This document shows, in pieces, positions 1 to 11,200 of a stretch of 64,000 nt of DNA. Numbering within the stretch: position 1 is the stretch's first letter; the number at the start of each line of letters is the position of its first letter. This DNA is from Phytophthora quininea. Taxonomy: Eukaryota > Oomycota > Peronosporomycetes > Peronosporales > Peronosporaceae. The notes under the pieces are model-generated. The model was given only the letters and a program-made list of their open reading frames with translations, did no database searches and was not told the origin of the DNA. A program made the position numbers and the translations under genes. The stretch is from assembly GCA_011947345.1 (NCBI GenBank), contig JAAVTG010000688.1, positions 186,001-250,000 on the forward strand. The letters run 5' to 3'.

Positions 1-684
1 GGGCTCCTACGCGGACGGCGCCAAATCCTTCGGTGGCTTTGCCGACTACATCCGCTTGGACAGCAACTACGCGTTCAAGATCCCGGATGCGCTACCGTCG
101 GATGTTGCGGCCCCACTCATGTGTGCCGGTGCGACGGTATTCACACCGCTAAAACAGGAAGGCGTGAAGGCGGGAGACCGTGTTGGTGTGATCGGCATCG
201 GCGGCCTGGGCCACATCGCCATCCAGTTCATCAAGGCGTTGGGCGCCACCCCAGTCGCGTTCTCCCGGTCCGCCAAGAAGGAGCAGGAGATTCGATCGCT
301 GGGTGCCGAGGAGTTCTACGACCTCAGCAACCCCGAGCATCAAAGAAGGCGGCGGGTAGTGTCGACTTCTTGTTGCTGACGGCAGATGCCACCAACATGC
401 CGTACGATTTGTACCTGAGTCTAGTTCGGAAGCGCGGCACGTTCATCATGGTGGGGCTGCCCAACGACCAGGTGAAGATCACCCCGTGGTTCCTGGTGCC
501 GCGCGCTGTTCGTGTTCGCGGTAGTGTGATCGGTAGCATTGCCGACATCAAGGACATGCTGCAACTTGCTGCCGAAAAGGGCGTCCGTCCGATCATCGAG
601 AAGCTGCCGATGACCAAGGCAAACGAGGGTTTGCAGAAGGTGAGGGACGGAAGTGTGCGCTACCGAGTGGTGCTCGAGAATTAG
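1..684 (+). CDS. Zinc-dependent alcohol dehydrogenase (cinnamyl-alcohol-dehydrogenase-like), 5' partial, one frameshift
   Basis: This is the C-terminal half of a medium-chain, probably NADP-dependent alcohol dehydrogenase of the CAD/YahK group. It enters the window already open (frame from base 2), so the N-terminal catalytic domain is missing. The Rossmann motif GVIGIGGLGH is visible, followed by the nucleotide-binding helix and the end GSVRYRVVLEN. The frame breaks near base 340: the first frame reads to ...LSNPEH and stops at 379, while the homologous continuation (SKKAAGSVDFLLLTADATN) lies in the next frame. Alignment with the paralogue at 801-1866 shows that one base is missing. The gene is tail-to-tail with that paralogue. 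The family assignment is firm; the substrate is unknown. Confidence 0.85.
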   Translation, partial: GLLRGRRQILRWLCRLHPLGQQLRVQDPGCATVGCCGPTHVCRCDGIHTAKTGRREGGRPCWCDRHRRPGPHRHPVHQGVGRHPSRVLPVRQEGAGDSIAGCRGVLRPQQPRASKKAAGSVDFLLLTADATNMPYDLYLSLVRKRGTFIMVGLPNDQVKITPWFLVPRAVRVRGSVIGSIADIKDMLQLAAEKGVRPIIEKLPMTKANEGLQKVRDGSVRYRVVLEN

Positions 685-800
685 CGACGAAGGAAGGGTA
701 TGGATAGGACGCTAAACAGCTACGATCGAATTCAAACGATGCTTGTTTGAGTTTTCATGCACTGGAAAGGTTATCGTGCAGATGTGGCGCCTGCTTTGGC

Positions 801-1866
801 CTAGTTCTCAAGAACAACACGGTAGCGCACGCTTCCCTCTCGCACCATCGCGATGCCATCGTTCACCTTGCTCATAGGCATCTCCTGCACGATGGCGCGC
901 ACGTTCTTCTTGGAAGCCAGCTCCAGCATGTCCTTGATGTCTTGGATGCTGCCAATGAGACTGCCCACCCACTTGATGCCTTTCGCCACAACGAGCATGG
1001 GGAGGCCTTCAGTTCATCGTTGGGGACGCCGACCATGATGAACGTGCCACGCTTCTTGACCAGAGTCAGGTACATGTTGTAGGGCATGTTGGTGGCGTCA
1101 GCTGTCAGCAGCAACACATTGACAGAGTTGACGGCTTTCTCGGCATCCTCCGGGTCGCTGAGGTTGTAGAACTCCTCAGCTCCAAGACCGCGAATCTCTT
1201 GTTCCTTGTTGGCGGAGCGAGAGAATGCGACGGGCGTGGCTCCAAGCGCCCGAATGAACTGGATGGCGAGGTGGCCCAGACCACCAATGCCGATCACGCC
1301 CACACGGTCGCCGGGCTTGACGTTCTTCTTCAGTGGCGCGTACACGGTGATGCCCGCGCACAGCAACGGTGCCGCCGCAGCCGACGGATGTTGTCCGGAA
1401 TCTTGAAGGTGAAATTGCTGTCGACACGCACGTAGTCGGCGTAGCCTCCGTAGGCGATGGCGCCGTCCTCGTACTTTGAGTTGTAGGTCAGCACCGCGCG
1501 GTCGCAGAACTCGACCTCACCATCCGCACACTCGTCGCACGGGTTGATAGGGTCCTTGTTCAGACAGGCCCACGCTTGGGCACCGACACCAACGCGATCG
1601 CCCACAGCGAGGTGCTTGACGTTGGCACCGACCACCGTCACTTCGCCAATGATCTCGTGGCCGAACACACACGGATAGATGGTCGGTCCCCAGCCGCTGT
1701 CGAGGCTGTGGATGTCCGTCCCGCAGATCCCGCAGTGCGAGATCTTGATCTCGACGTCGTCGGCACCGAGCGGGCGAGACTGGTACTGGAATGGCACGAT
1801 CTTGCCGGACTTCTCGAAGGCGGCGTACGCGTTCACAGTCCGTGGAGCAGTTGACGACTTGGACAT
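801..1866 (-). CDS. Zinc-dependent alcohol dehydrogenase (CAD-like), two frameshifts
   Basis: A complete medium-chain dehydrogenase of about 355 residues starting at MSKSSTAPRTVNAY. Catalytic-zinc ligands are visible as CGICGTDIH (Cys45, with Cys48) and GHE (His70, Glu71). A four-Cys structural-zinc lobe runs through CLNKDPINPCDECADG and the following EFC. The cofactor motif is GVIGIGGLGH. It should reduce or oxidise an alcohol/aldehyde pair with NADP(H) in the cytosol. Two one-base deletions break the frame, near 1390 (after KIPDNI, in a C run) and near 1005 (after NDELKASP), and homology resumes each time in the neighbouring frame. It is an inverted duplicate of the gene at 1-684; both end GSVRYRVVLEN, and only about 115 bp separate the two stop codons. 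Confidence 0.87.
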
Positions 1867-2346
1867 CTTGGATTACCGTCGGGAAGGCAAATCGCAGAAT
1901 GAGAGAAAATGGCGACAGCAACCGGCTCGGCTGTCCTTGGGCTCACCTTACTCACCGTAAGCGTGATTGTGCTCGACGAAAATGAAGTCGGCGCCATTGC
2001 GTGAGCCGGGCTCGTAATCCTACAACGACCTGGAGCAGTAAGTCAAAAACCTTGGGCGCGAACAAGGGCGAGCGTAGGCGCCAGAACAGCAGCAAAGCCC
2101 AACACGTCGCCCACAACGATGTCGGTGCGTCGGCTTGTTGCCCTTTGATCCAGCGCCTCATGTGTTTTCAACCTGCTAACAAGCAGAGCAGCAACCACCA
2201 GACCCCCTGACTTCGCAGCGAAGTGATCTCGAAGTGGATACAGTAACCACAAATGTTCCAAAGACAAGCGGATATTCCCAAGTGAACATTTACTTTTCCT
2301 CCAATCACGTCGTCCCAAAATTCACTTTACAACTTCCTCCACGATC
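1867..2346. other. Intergenic region between divergent genes
   Basis: This is the shared upstream region of the dehydrogenase (minus strand) and the HEAT-repeat gene (plus strand). Short open frames exist on both strands but none shows domains or a convincing start. Promoters for both neighbours presumably lie here; I see no clear oomycete initiator. Confidence 0.4.
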
Positions 2347-4490
2347 ATGGAGCTCTCTCGCGCCGTGAGCGCTCTGCGGACACTCAAGCACCGCTCCAAG
2401 GTGCCACAGGGGGCAGTGGACACTGCGCTCTGCATCCTGCAGATGCTGGAGACCCCGCAACTGCCAAGTCCCTGTCCCAATCCCCCACCGACGACTCGGA
2501 GCTGCTGCCCCAAGGCGACGAGGAGACGCGGCGCGAGCAGCTGCAGCAGGAACTGCTGACGCTGCTGCTGTACGGCAAGGAGCGCTGGGAGCCGGTGGCC
2601 GTATTCCTGGTGGTCGTACGCGATCTCATGGCGCGCTATCTGCACAGTCCGGACCTGGACGCCAACGCGGACTTTGGTCCTGCGGCGACCCCTCCGCCTC
2701 TGTACGTGAGCGAGATCGCCCCGCTCTCGGACACGTTTGTGACGCAAACTGTCAAGCAAACGGTGCACCAGCACTTGGAGTTCTACGAGCCCCGAGTGCG
2801 CATGTGCGTGGCCAAACTGCTGGGCATTCTGGCCAAGTGGGACTTACACTGGGTCTCCCAAGAGTTCACTCCGCAGATCGTGGACTCAGTCGTGGCCAAC
2901 CTCAGCCGGTCGCCGGACTTTGAAGAGACGGGATTCGATGAAATGGACGACAACATCAGCACTAACGGCATGGAGACGCCGCCGCGCTCGCCGGAGAGCA
3001 CTCCCAGGACCCCGTCCACGCCCTACAGACTGGACGACGTTAGTGGCTGGAAAGCGCTCGAGAGTTCTCTCTGCGCCCTGAAATATATTATCAAGGGTAG
3101 TGGAGTGAAGTTTCTAGAAGAGAAGACACAGGACGGAGAGAACAAGTTCGTGTACTTGACCCCAGAGATCCTGGAGCTGGTCGCCACCAAGAGTTGCTTC
3201 CACATCAACCGCCACGTGCGTGTGGTGGGGCTGGACACTGTTACGGTGCTCTCGGACATCGCTCCCGTTGGCTTCTTGGAAGAACACCACGCCAGCGTCA
3301 GTGACATTCTCAACAAGTGCATTAAGCGCGGCATGGAAGACAACTGGTGCCAAGTGCGTTACGCCGCCTCCATCTCGGCGAGGACCTTTCTGATGAAGCT
3401 CACGGAGCAGGGCCGTGCCGCGTATCTGCCGATCTTGCTGCCCAGACTGTGTTTGAACCGCTACTACATCGCCGAGCGCGTGCAAAAGTACTCGCAGGAG
3501 TCGTGGAGACTGATCATGGGCCAACAGGGACGCGAACTGGTCGCCAAATATGCCACCGAGATCGTCGACTACTACGTTGAGATGACGAGTCACTGTGTGC
3601 GCGAGTCTGCCTGCCAGTGCATTGCTGAGCTTGGCATGAAGGTGGACCCGACAGCGATTCGCCCTCATGTCGGTCGTCTCATGCAGGCTCTGCTCATCTG
3701 CTTCTACGACGTGTCGAACCTTGTGCGAGATGCAGCGTGTTTGGCTTCTGCTCAGTTGGTCTTGGGCTTCCCTGAAGAATGCCGTCCGTTCCTGGACGAG
3801 CTGTATCACCTGTGGATCGACCACTTATCGGACGATATCTGGTCGGTCCGCGAAGATGCAGCTATCGCACTGGGTAATGTGATTCGTGCATACGGCCAAG
3901 AAGCGCTTGAGCGTGTAGTAAAAGTCACGGAAGAGTATCTACCGCTTGCGAAGAAGCAACCTGCTATGTCTCAGCAGGAGTACGACGAGCTCATGCGCTC
4001 AGAGAAGAAGCACTTAAGTAAGCAGGCCTTCTCTTGTTGCTCTCTGGAGCCGAAGCTGTTTGAGCGTCACGAGCACCGCGACAAGGAGCCGTGGGAACAC
4101 GCCGACGGAGCTATATACATGGTGCGAGAGCTCTGTGACGTGGCTCCGGAGGTGGCGGTGAAGTATCTTCCACAGGTAGCAGACATCGCGATCCTGCGTC
4201 ACTTCCCACAGACGGCGGTACTCCAGGAGACGGTGTGGAAGCAACTGCCACTGATGTGTCAGTCACTAGGCAAGAAGCTGTTCAAACGGTACCTGGAGCT
4301 GTTCTTCGACCCTTTGGTCTTCACGCTTCAGGGCACGAACCGCCTGGCAAAGTTTGCGGCACGTGACTGCGTCGCCCAGCTGAGCAAGCAGATCGGACCG
4401 AGCATTTTCCTCGGCCGCTTGGAGGCGAATCCGGCGTGGAAAGAGACGCTTGGTCCCATCGTTCCGGTCCAGCCTTACATGATGAAGTAA
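2347..4490 (+). CDS. HEAT/armadillo-repeat protein, one frameshift
   Basis: A protein of about 714 residues beginning MELSRAVSALRTLKHRSK. Its body is made of paired amphipathic helices typical of HEAT repeats (for example VRMCVAKLLGILAKW, VREDAAIALGNVIRAYG, LVRDAACLASAQLVLG), with an acidic Ser/Pro-rich insert near residues 190-230. This fold is a protein-interaction scaffold, as in importins, condensin subunits and PP2A regulators; I cannot assign which. The frame shifts at about 2457, where GAG ACC CC is followed by GCA ACT GCC AAG in the other frame: one C is missing from a C run. Downstream of that point the frame is open to the stop at 4490. No signal peptide or membrane segment is seen. 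Confidence 0.75.
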
Positions 4491-5154
4491 GCGATCGCTA
4501 CATATGGATCAGTGGCTGAGCTAGTCAACCAGGACGTACAAACTAAAGGAATGGGAGTGCGTTGTGGGATATCAGTGAGTGTTGATATGGGTTTTAACGT
4601 CATAATGCGCAGCATGATCAGACGATGTCGGCAACTTCAGTTCGTCATTCTCCCAACAACAGCAACTCCGTCCATTAGGTCTACTCGCTTCGCTTCTAGC
4701 TTCGGTGTGGGCACTGGTCGCTGTGAGTGCAAATTCGACAATGATCAAACTAACTCCTAACGGTGTCGAACTTTACTCTGCTTCCAGTGAGACGACAAAT
4801 TGCAGGCCCCAACCGTAGAGAACAGTGCAAGAATCGACGTTGCGGCGAGAGATTGGTTGGCAGTAAGCTGATCCAGCTCGATGAATCACGATGATGAAGC
4901 TGATTATTCGCTTAATCAATGCGGTCATCATACTTCCCCGCAGGCATCACGGCTAGAATCTTCTCTACGGTTCACTTGTTTATTCAAAAGGCATTATCGT
5001 CGTGGTGCCTATCTTTCAGGAACCTGTTTACGGCCTGCTTGCAATTGCCATCATTAGTTTAGTTATCTCAACTGGAACGAAGCTTCCGTGCGGTCAAAAA
5101 AGGTGTAGGAAACAACTTCACAGCTTTATGTATCTTACCAAGCATAACTAAGAG
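4491..5154. other. Intergenic region, nothing recognised
   Basis: Relatively AT-rich sequence downstream of the HEAT-repeat gene. There is no open frame with recognisable content and no RNA gene that I can identify. Confidence 0.4.
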
Positions 5155-5424
5155 CTACCAATCGAAATTTCGCTGCCGAATTCGCCGCTTGCGGTCGAGC
5201 TGCTCTCCAAGCCGGAAAAGTTGTCGATTCCCTTTCCCCGCCAAAATCTTGGCTCTGGCGCAGTCTGCTGCGTTCATACTCGTCACGGAACTGATGCACG
5301 CCGTGCAGAACGTCACCTTGCGCTGTCCCATCGACAAATCGGGGTCAAGCAAGTTGTGGTGGCTAGTCCGATCTCGGAATCGTGGGTATTTGCTGTCCAT
5401 GTAAAGAGAAACATTTGAGAGCAA
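5155..5424 (-). pseudogene. Truncated tandem copy of the 3' end of the START/FYVE-like gene
   Basis: This segment repeats the last exon portion of the neighbouring gene at 5515-6719. The peptide DPDLSMGQRKVTFCTAC and the following ISSVTSMNAADCARAK match the neighbour almost exactly, and the DNA at about 5270-5345 is nearly identical to about 5660-5735. Upstream of this block the zinc-finger start and the START domain are absent, and the downstream tail has diverged. It is best read as a partial tandem duplication left behind about 390 bp away. It could only be functional as an untranslated remnant. Confidence 0.75.
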
Positions 5425-5514
5425 TAGCTACAGTAATCGCGGATAAACCAAAACGCAGGATAGCGACAATCAATCTGCATGTTCAACATGTACCAAGCAA
5501 CAGCACTGCACACA

Positions 5515-6719
5515 CTAGCAACGTGACTCTGACCACGAACTGCTGTACGAGATCTCATTGCCAGATTCACCGCTTACCGTTGAGCTGGTTTCCATACTGG
5601 AGTAACAGGCCGCTGCCTTCTTCCCCGACAACATTTTAGCTCTGGCGCAGTCCGACGCATTCATACTCGTTACGGAACTGATGCACGCCGTGCAGAACGT
5701 CACCTTGCGCTGTCCCATCGACAGATCCGGATCGATGAAACTGAGCTTCTTGACGACTTTGCAGGCGTGGCAAACGTGGCCAAAGCACATTTTGCAGGAG
5801 CTGTTGCTCTTGGAAAAGTCACCGAGCCGACGACCTGTGATCGGAGCCGCGCAAGTCACGCAGACACTTTCAGCGTTGGGTGTTCCTCTCGTCTTAGACT
5901 CCGCATACGCCTTCTCGAGCATGAACGCGAGCTTCTTCATCTGGCCGCAGTACGAGTACTTGACACTGGACAGGAACGCCTTTGCCATACTGGGAACCGC
6001 CAGCTTCCGGATCATGTCGCCGCAAGGGTCGAAAATGCCGGTCGCGTAGATCTCCATCGAGTTGGGACCCGACTGCCGCCAGAAGCCCATGTTGGACATA
6101 CTTCCTCTGATTCGATTCGGCAGCTCGTGAGTCTGAGGGAAATTCACCGAGTGTAGGAGGTGATAGCCGATACGTTCACCACTGGCAGTCCTGATGAAGC
6201 CCGTGCCTTCGATGTAGACGTAGTCGCGGTTCTTGACGAGGCTGGTGGACGATAACGGAATATCAAGCTCCATCCACTTGACGACTAACGTCTGCAGAGG
6301 GTCCTCCAACGTCGGAGTCACGATACTGTCAAGCACCGCAGCGCCACTGAGCTGGTTGGTGTACGACGCGTTGATGCGCATGGTCTCGAGGTCCTCGCCC
6401 ATGATGCCGTAGATGAGGTCATCAAGCTTGCCCTCCATGGTGCCGACACACAGCACCATCGGTAGACCGGACCCGGACAGTCCTTCCGTGTTTCCGGAGT
6501 TCACCGACTCAGGTCGTTCAGCATACACAGTGAGCTGCTCCCTGGCCTTGACCTTCTTCCAGCGTCGGTCATTGATCTGGCGCTTGCCCGACATGTGAGA
6601 CTCGAAGTAGCCGATGTTGGACATGATGATGTTGTTGGCCAGGTCTTGCAGCTGCAGTCGGTCGTCGGGGTGAGCGTGATGCCCGGGAACGGGTTGACGA
6701 TGAAGCGTTCCTTGCCCAT
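5515..6719 (-). CDS. START-like lipid-binding protein with FYVE-like zinc finger, one frameshift
   Basis: About 402 residues starting MGKERFIVNPFPG. This is the large oomycete family that pairs an N-terminal START-like domain (here about residues 15-270, with VVKWMELDIP and DYVYIEGTGF) with a C-terminal FYVE-related zinc finger (about residues 300-370: CVTC, CKMCFGHVCHAC, FCTAC). Such proteins are thought to bind lipids or phosphoinositides on membranes. The classical R(R/K)HHCR box of FYVE is replaced by CFGHVCHACK, so PI3P binding is uncertain. A one-base deletion in a CCCC run near 6671 shifts the frame after PGITLTP; the rest continues as DRLQLQDLANNIIM. A partial duplicate of the 3' end lies just downstream. 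Confidence 0.78.
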
Positions 6720-6819
6720 GGTCGTAATGGTGGAAACTTGTATTGTGATCGGAGGTTGGAGAGATCAAAAGTGAAGAGCGTTGGAGTGAAAGTTGACGTG
6801 CATGAAGAAGCTCTGCCAC

Positions 6820-7300
6820 CCTCATAAGATACTCGAGTCTAAAGTAACATGGTTGAAACAGTTGGCAATGCGGGATAAGACCCAGATGTGGTGACGACCC
6901 ACCACGCTCGACGGCAAAGTCGACCATATGACCCTCGCAGTCACTCTTTGCTTCGTGTCTAGAGCCTTTGAAAAACAGTTGACGACCTTCTTGCTGATCG
7001 TTTCTTTGCCTTCAAGATGCCATATCGTCCAGATGTGCACCTTGTTATTGACAGCGGAGTCATAGTAATTGGGCTCTTTGACGTAGCCGATTGTGTTGAT
7101 TCCATACATACATATTTTCGCTAAGAAAACGTAATGCTCAGCATTCCTGAATATAGAAAAGAACTTAGCAATGGCAACCCGCCTCAGACCACCAGGTTGT
7201 CTGCACGGAGGCTTGGGGAACGGCAGATAATCAACACGTGGTGCTTTACAACTGTTTTCCTTGATCTTTTTCATCTTCACTTCAAGGACGACCATTGTCA
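6820..7300 (-). other. Open frame of unknown nature
   Basis: A minus-strand frame stays open for about 160 codons between the FYVE-like gene and the TMEM50-like gene (peptides include HIWTIWHLEGKE and VVGRHHIWVLSR). I recognise no family, there is no convincing start codon of its own, and the composition is unlike the neighbouring genes. It may be a decayed fragment or chance. Confidence 0.2.
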
Positions 7301-7378
7301 CGTAATTGAGGAAATAACGCTTTTCCGTTAGCTCATGCTGCATGAACAGTAGAATCTGATCAGCTGGAAAGGCCCAAC

Positions 7379-7955
7379 TCAGTAAGTCGAGGCGGCGATG
7401 GTGCCGACGCGCATAACGAAGGTGCCCATCAAGATGAACCCGTTCTGGAACACGATGCTGGCACCAGGCCACGCCGATTCGTGGTATTGATTGTTCACGT
7501 AGGTGTGTGTGAATACCAGCACAGAGCCCACCAGAGCGGCCACCGACAAGGCCATGCAGAAGACTACGAAGCACCTGCAATAAATAAAACAATGTGTTGG
7601 AATTTTGTGCGTATAGTTAAACATTTTCGGTAAGACTTGCGTACCGAGCTCGAGGTAGCCACGTCTTCTCCGTAAGCGAACCGAGCATCTTCAGATAACA
7701 TGCCCCAATCGACAGTATTGACCCTAGAAAAAGTCAATAGCAATAATCAATACTATTGCAATAATAGTAAAATATGCATACATACAGAAAGAAGGCGAGC
7801 GTCGAGATGAGCCCAGGAAGGTACTTGACGAAGTCGAAGGGGATCTGCGAGTCGTGGTAGGCTGCAAAGGCCGCGCCGTCTGCCAGCACCCACCAGCCCA
7901 CGCCCACGAGCAGTCCAGCAACGTAGCTGCCAGCTTTCCCAGGATGAATACCCAT
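7379..7955 (-). CDS. TMEM50/UPF0220-family four-helix membrane protein, three exons
   Basis: A spliced gene of about 150 residues. Exon 1 (7786-7955) starts MGIHPGKAGSYVAG and holds two membrane helices, including VGWWVLADGAAFAAY. Exon 2 is about 7637-7723 and carries VNTVDWGMLSEDARFAYGED. Exon 3 (7379-7574) carries CMALSVAALVGSVLVF and the family-typical end with ASIVFQNGFILMGTF. The intron 1 boundaries are GTATGT and CTAG. For intron 2 the acceptor is TTGCAG; a donor GTCTTA keeps the reading frame, while the better-looking GTACGC just before it does not, so that border is uncertain. Length and helix order match TMEM50A/B, small proteins of the ER and endomembranes of poorly known function. 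Confidence 0.75.
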
Positions 7956-8200
7956 GGTATAGAAAGTTGAAATGTTTATTTTGTCAGTATTGGCGAGCTA
8001 TTTCATTTCATCACCAAGTGATTCGCTTTTTACCTGGTAGCGCTGGGAGTTTTGAATGCAAGTTAAGTTTGCCCTTTATACCTCCTTTGCGGGGTGATTT
8101 GGGGCGTAAACGCTTTCTGGTGAAAGTTTTGGGACTGGAAACATTTCGTGGGCAATTACGGGATAATGAAGTGGTGAGATGGTTGTGGGGGCGTTCGCAC

Positions 8201-11200
8201 TCAGCCACTTCTTCGGGGAAAGAGGCCCATTCTTCTTCTGATTCTTATTGTTTTGCTGGTTGAAAGTGATGTCGGAGTGGTAGAAACTATTCCAATGCCT
8301 TTCCTGCCTATTGGAGAACGAGCTTCGTGACATTCGAATCGCTTTCGCGCTAACAGGAGACGCAATTCCAAGTTGTCTTTTGATGGCGTAACTTCGCGAC
8401 GTTCGGCAGTAGCGACACGGATTTGTTCAAGGTAGCAGAGATCAATGAGGTTTCCTGCCAGGTCCACGTTCTCGATCACTCCATTGGATTGCCAGGTCTT
8501 AACAAGCGAGGGCATTACGTCGCTCATCAGGTGGTTGTTTCGGAGAATTAATGTGTGTAGTGTACGATTAGACGTCGCCAAGCATTGAAACAGTGCCTTG
8601 CCGCCGGTGCTAGCAATGGTGTTCTCAGCCAAATTCAAATACCCAAGCGACTTGTTGTGGACTAGGCCATCGTTTGCAATGGCAATGGCAGCACCGTCAC
8701 ACAACAAATTTCCATGGAGATCCAGAGTCTTCAGAACTGTGTTGATTGCCAGGGCGGCGCCTAAGGATGCGCCGTTTTCGTCTGAAAATCGCATGTGGCA
8801 ATGACCAAAGTGTGGAGTCGCCCATATCGAGCGAAAAAGTAATCCGAGAGGAAGTTGGCTACGATGGCGCCGTCGTGAGGCCATGATAGAAGTGAATTCT
8901 GCTCCAGATACAGCTCTTCCAGCAGGAAATTGGAGGTGCATAACGCTTTTGCAACGATTTGCATCGCGCTTAGTTGACGCTTTTGATGAGGTTGTGGAGA
9001 CGATGGAGGTGACGGAAGTAAAACTGATCGCTGGCTGAGAGTCATAGATGAGAATACTTCACTAGCAGTTGTCTCGCCCGGTTGCGGGTGAGACTCGACT
9101 GCAGGGATATCTGGCTCTTGATTTGAGATCTTTTCGTGAAATCATCGCTGATCTTGCCAATCGCAAGTACTCGGAGTGTTCGTCGTGTTTGGATCGCCTG
9201 TACGAGCGTCAAAATCCGATCGCCTGTGAAATCGCCACCTGCAATCGCCAAACACTTTAGCATGGTGCTGTATTGAATCGCAGACACGATGTGCTGCAGT
9301 GGGAAACTGGTGTTTTCTGCCGCTCCATCCAAAACCAGCACTGAATGATCGAATAGCGCACGCTTTTCGCTCAAACTATCAACAGCGAAGTGTTGCCAGC
9401 GTTTCGATCCCCTCTTTATGCTGCTTCTCGTATCTGCCGATTAATGTGGCGATTGGGCTTGCACTCGGAGGTGCCAAAGTCTGCCCCGAAGCAAACTAAG
9501 TAACTTTCGCATGTGTTTGCCTCGGTATAAGGCTTGGATCTTGCGAGCAGCATGGTCAAGATTAAACACCAAGATGCTTTGCTGTTTTTGTGCAGCGTGG
9601 AAATGCTCGACAATAAATATTTGTCCCTGGCTGCTGACTCGCCCACCCAAAGCTTCTCCAGCTGTGTATCTCCGCCACACTCGCTGGATTTTGAGCACAC
9701 TAGCGTGTTCAAGCAGAAGGCGACGTTGCTCATTGATTCCAGTTCCAAACATCGCAGCTATAGCGGATTGCTTCCGCGGTCTGGCTGATTTCCAGCGACG
9801 ACAAAGACGCTGAAGCTTCAATGCGAGCCGCTCTTTGGCACGAACGAGCTGGTTCTGAGCTCGGAAAAGTAACTCATCCGCTGTCAGTGCAGGATTACAC
9901 TGTGCCCGGCAATATCGACGGAAGAATCGTTGGATCGTGTGCGCTGCATCCTGTAGATGCTGTTGTTGCTGTCTTCTAGCTTTCTGAAGCCGTCTAAATT
10001 CCCTTCGGACGCGGTTCCCACGAAAGTATCGCTGGCATTGCAATGGTGAATCATAACAATGACAAACAAATCAAGGAAAAGCTGGACCGTAACATCACCT
10101 ACCTATCTAGCCACCCACCTGGATTCGAAGGCGCTGCAATCTTCGAGAAAGAATCGGCGCTCGTATTCATCCGGGAGCAGTTTGGCCAATTTACTGCGGA
10201 CCTGGCGGTTATATCGATACTTTCGTGTCTGATACTTGCTTTTCTGTAGAAGACAAACGTTCTTAGTCATATTGTGAATGCATTTCGTATACTGTACGGA
10301 CCAGATCGTGTAAGTGTTTGTGGTGAAGATCCGCCAGTTTCCACCGACCACGAGCTCGATTGAGATATTTTCTCGCTTGACGTTGAATAGACCGAGCTGC
10401 GAGATCTTGTGCCACGAACAGCGGCGCGTATTTGTCTCGTAAAGTTTAACGACTTGGCGTCGACACCCGAGATTGTATGGCTGCTTCAAATATTTCTTCT
10501 GCTACTCGTTGAGCGTCCCGACGCCTCGACAACGCGATATTGCGACCCCACAAGCCTCGAAGCACACGCGCAATTTGTACTTGACTGGCATCTTCCAACT
10601 CGAGTCGATATCTAAACGAAAGTAAGCAGAGTGTTACTCAAGATATGAAGGACAAACAAGCAAGCAACTTACTGCCACTTTGCAGGGAACCACTTCACCA
10701 AGCTTGCGCGGGCTTCAGCGTGCAAAGAATCCAGTTGAAATACCGCTTCCATGGCTCGAATTGCTCTCTCCATCTGGTTGCACTGGTAATAATTCCTCGC
10801 AAGCACCACGTAGACGGAAATCCGCTTGCGTCGCTGTTCTTCGGTCATTCCTCGCCACGGATTAAGAGCTTTCCCAGTATCATTTTCGACCGGAAGTTCT
10901 TCTAGGAGCTCCAGTGACCTCGACAACGCATCGGTTGCCAACACATTTTCGCCTTGAGCTTGGAAATACTCTGCGAAAATTGTGTAGGTCTCGTTATTAC
11001 TCTTCCAGGCTTTCCATTTGACTGCAGACGACGGTGCAAGATGTGGATCCTTCGTGGAAAGCTTGTATAGCTCCTGAAACAAAACGTCGGTGCTGGAGGG
11101 AGGAGCTTTTGGTTTTGTCGCTGTCAGTGGTTGAGTCTTCCCTTTTGGCATGAGTGTCTGACTAGTTGGAGTTTTAGCGCCCGTACTCTCGCATAGTAGT

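Noticed and set aside
7090..7130. FLAK in an open frame near 7.1 kb as a Crinkler N terminus
   Set aside because: The surrounding residues (HYVFLAKICMYG) do not resemble the Crinkler leader and there is no upstream ubiquitin-like segment.
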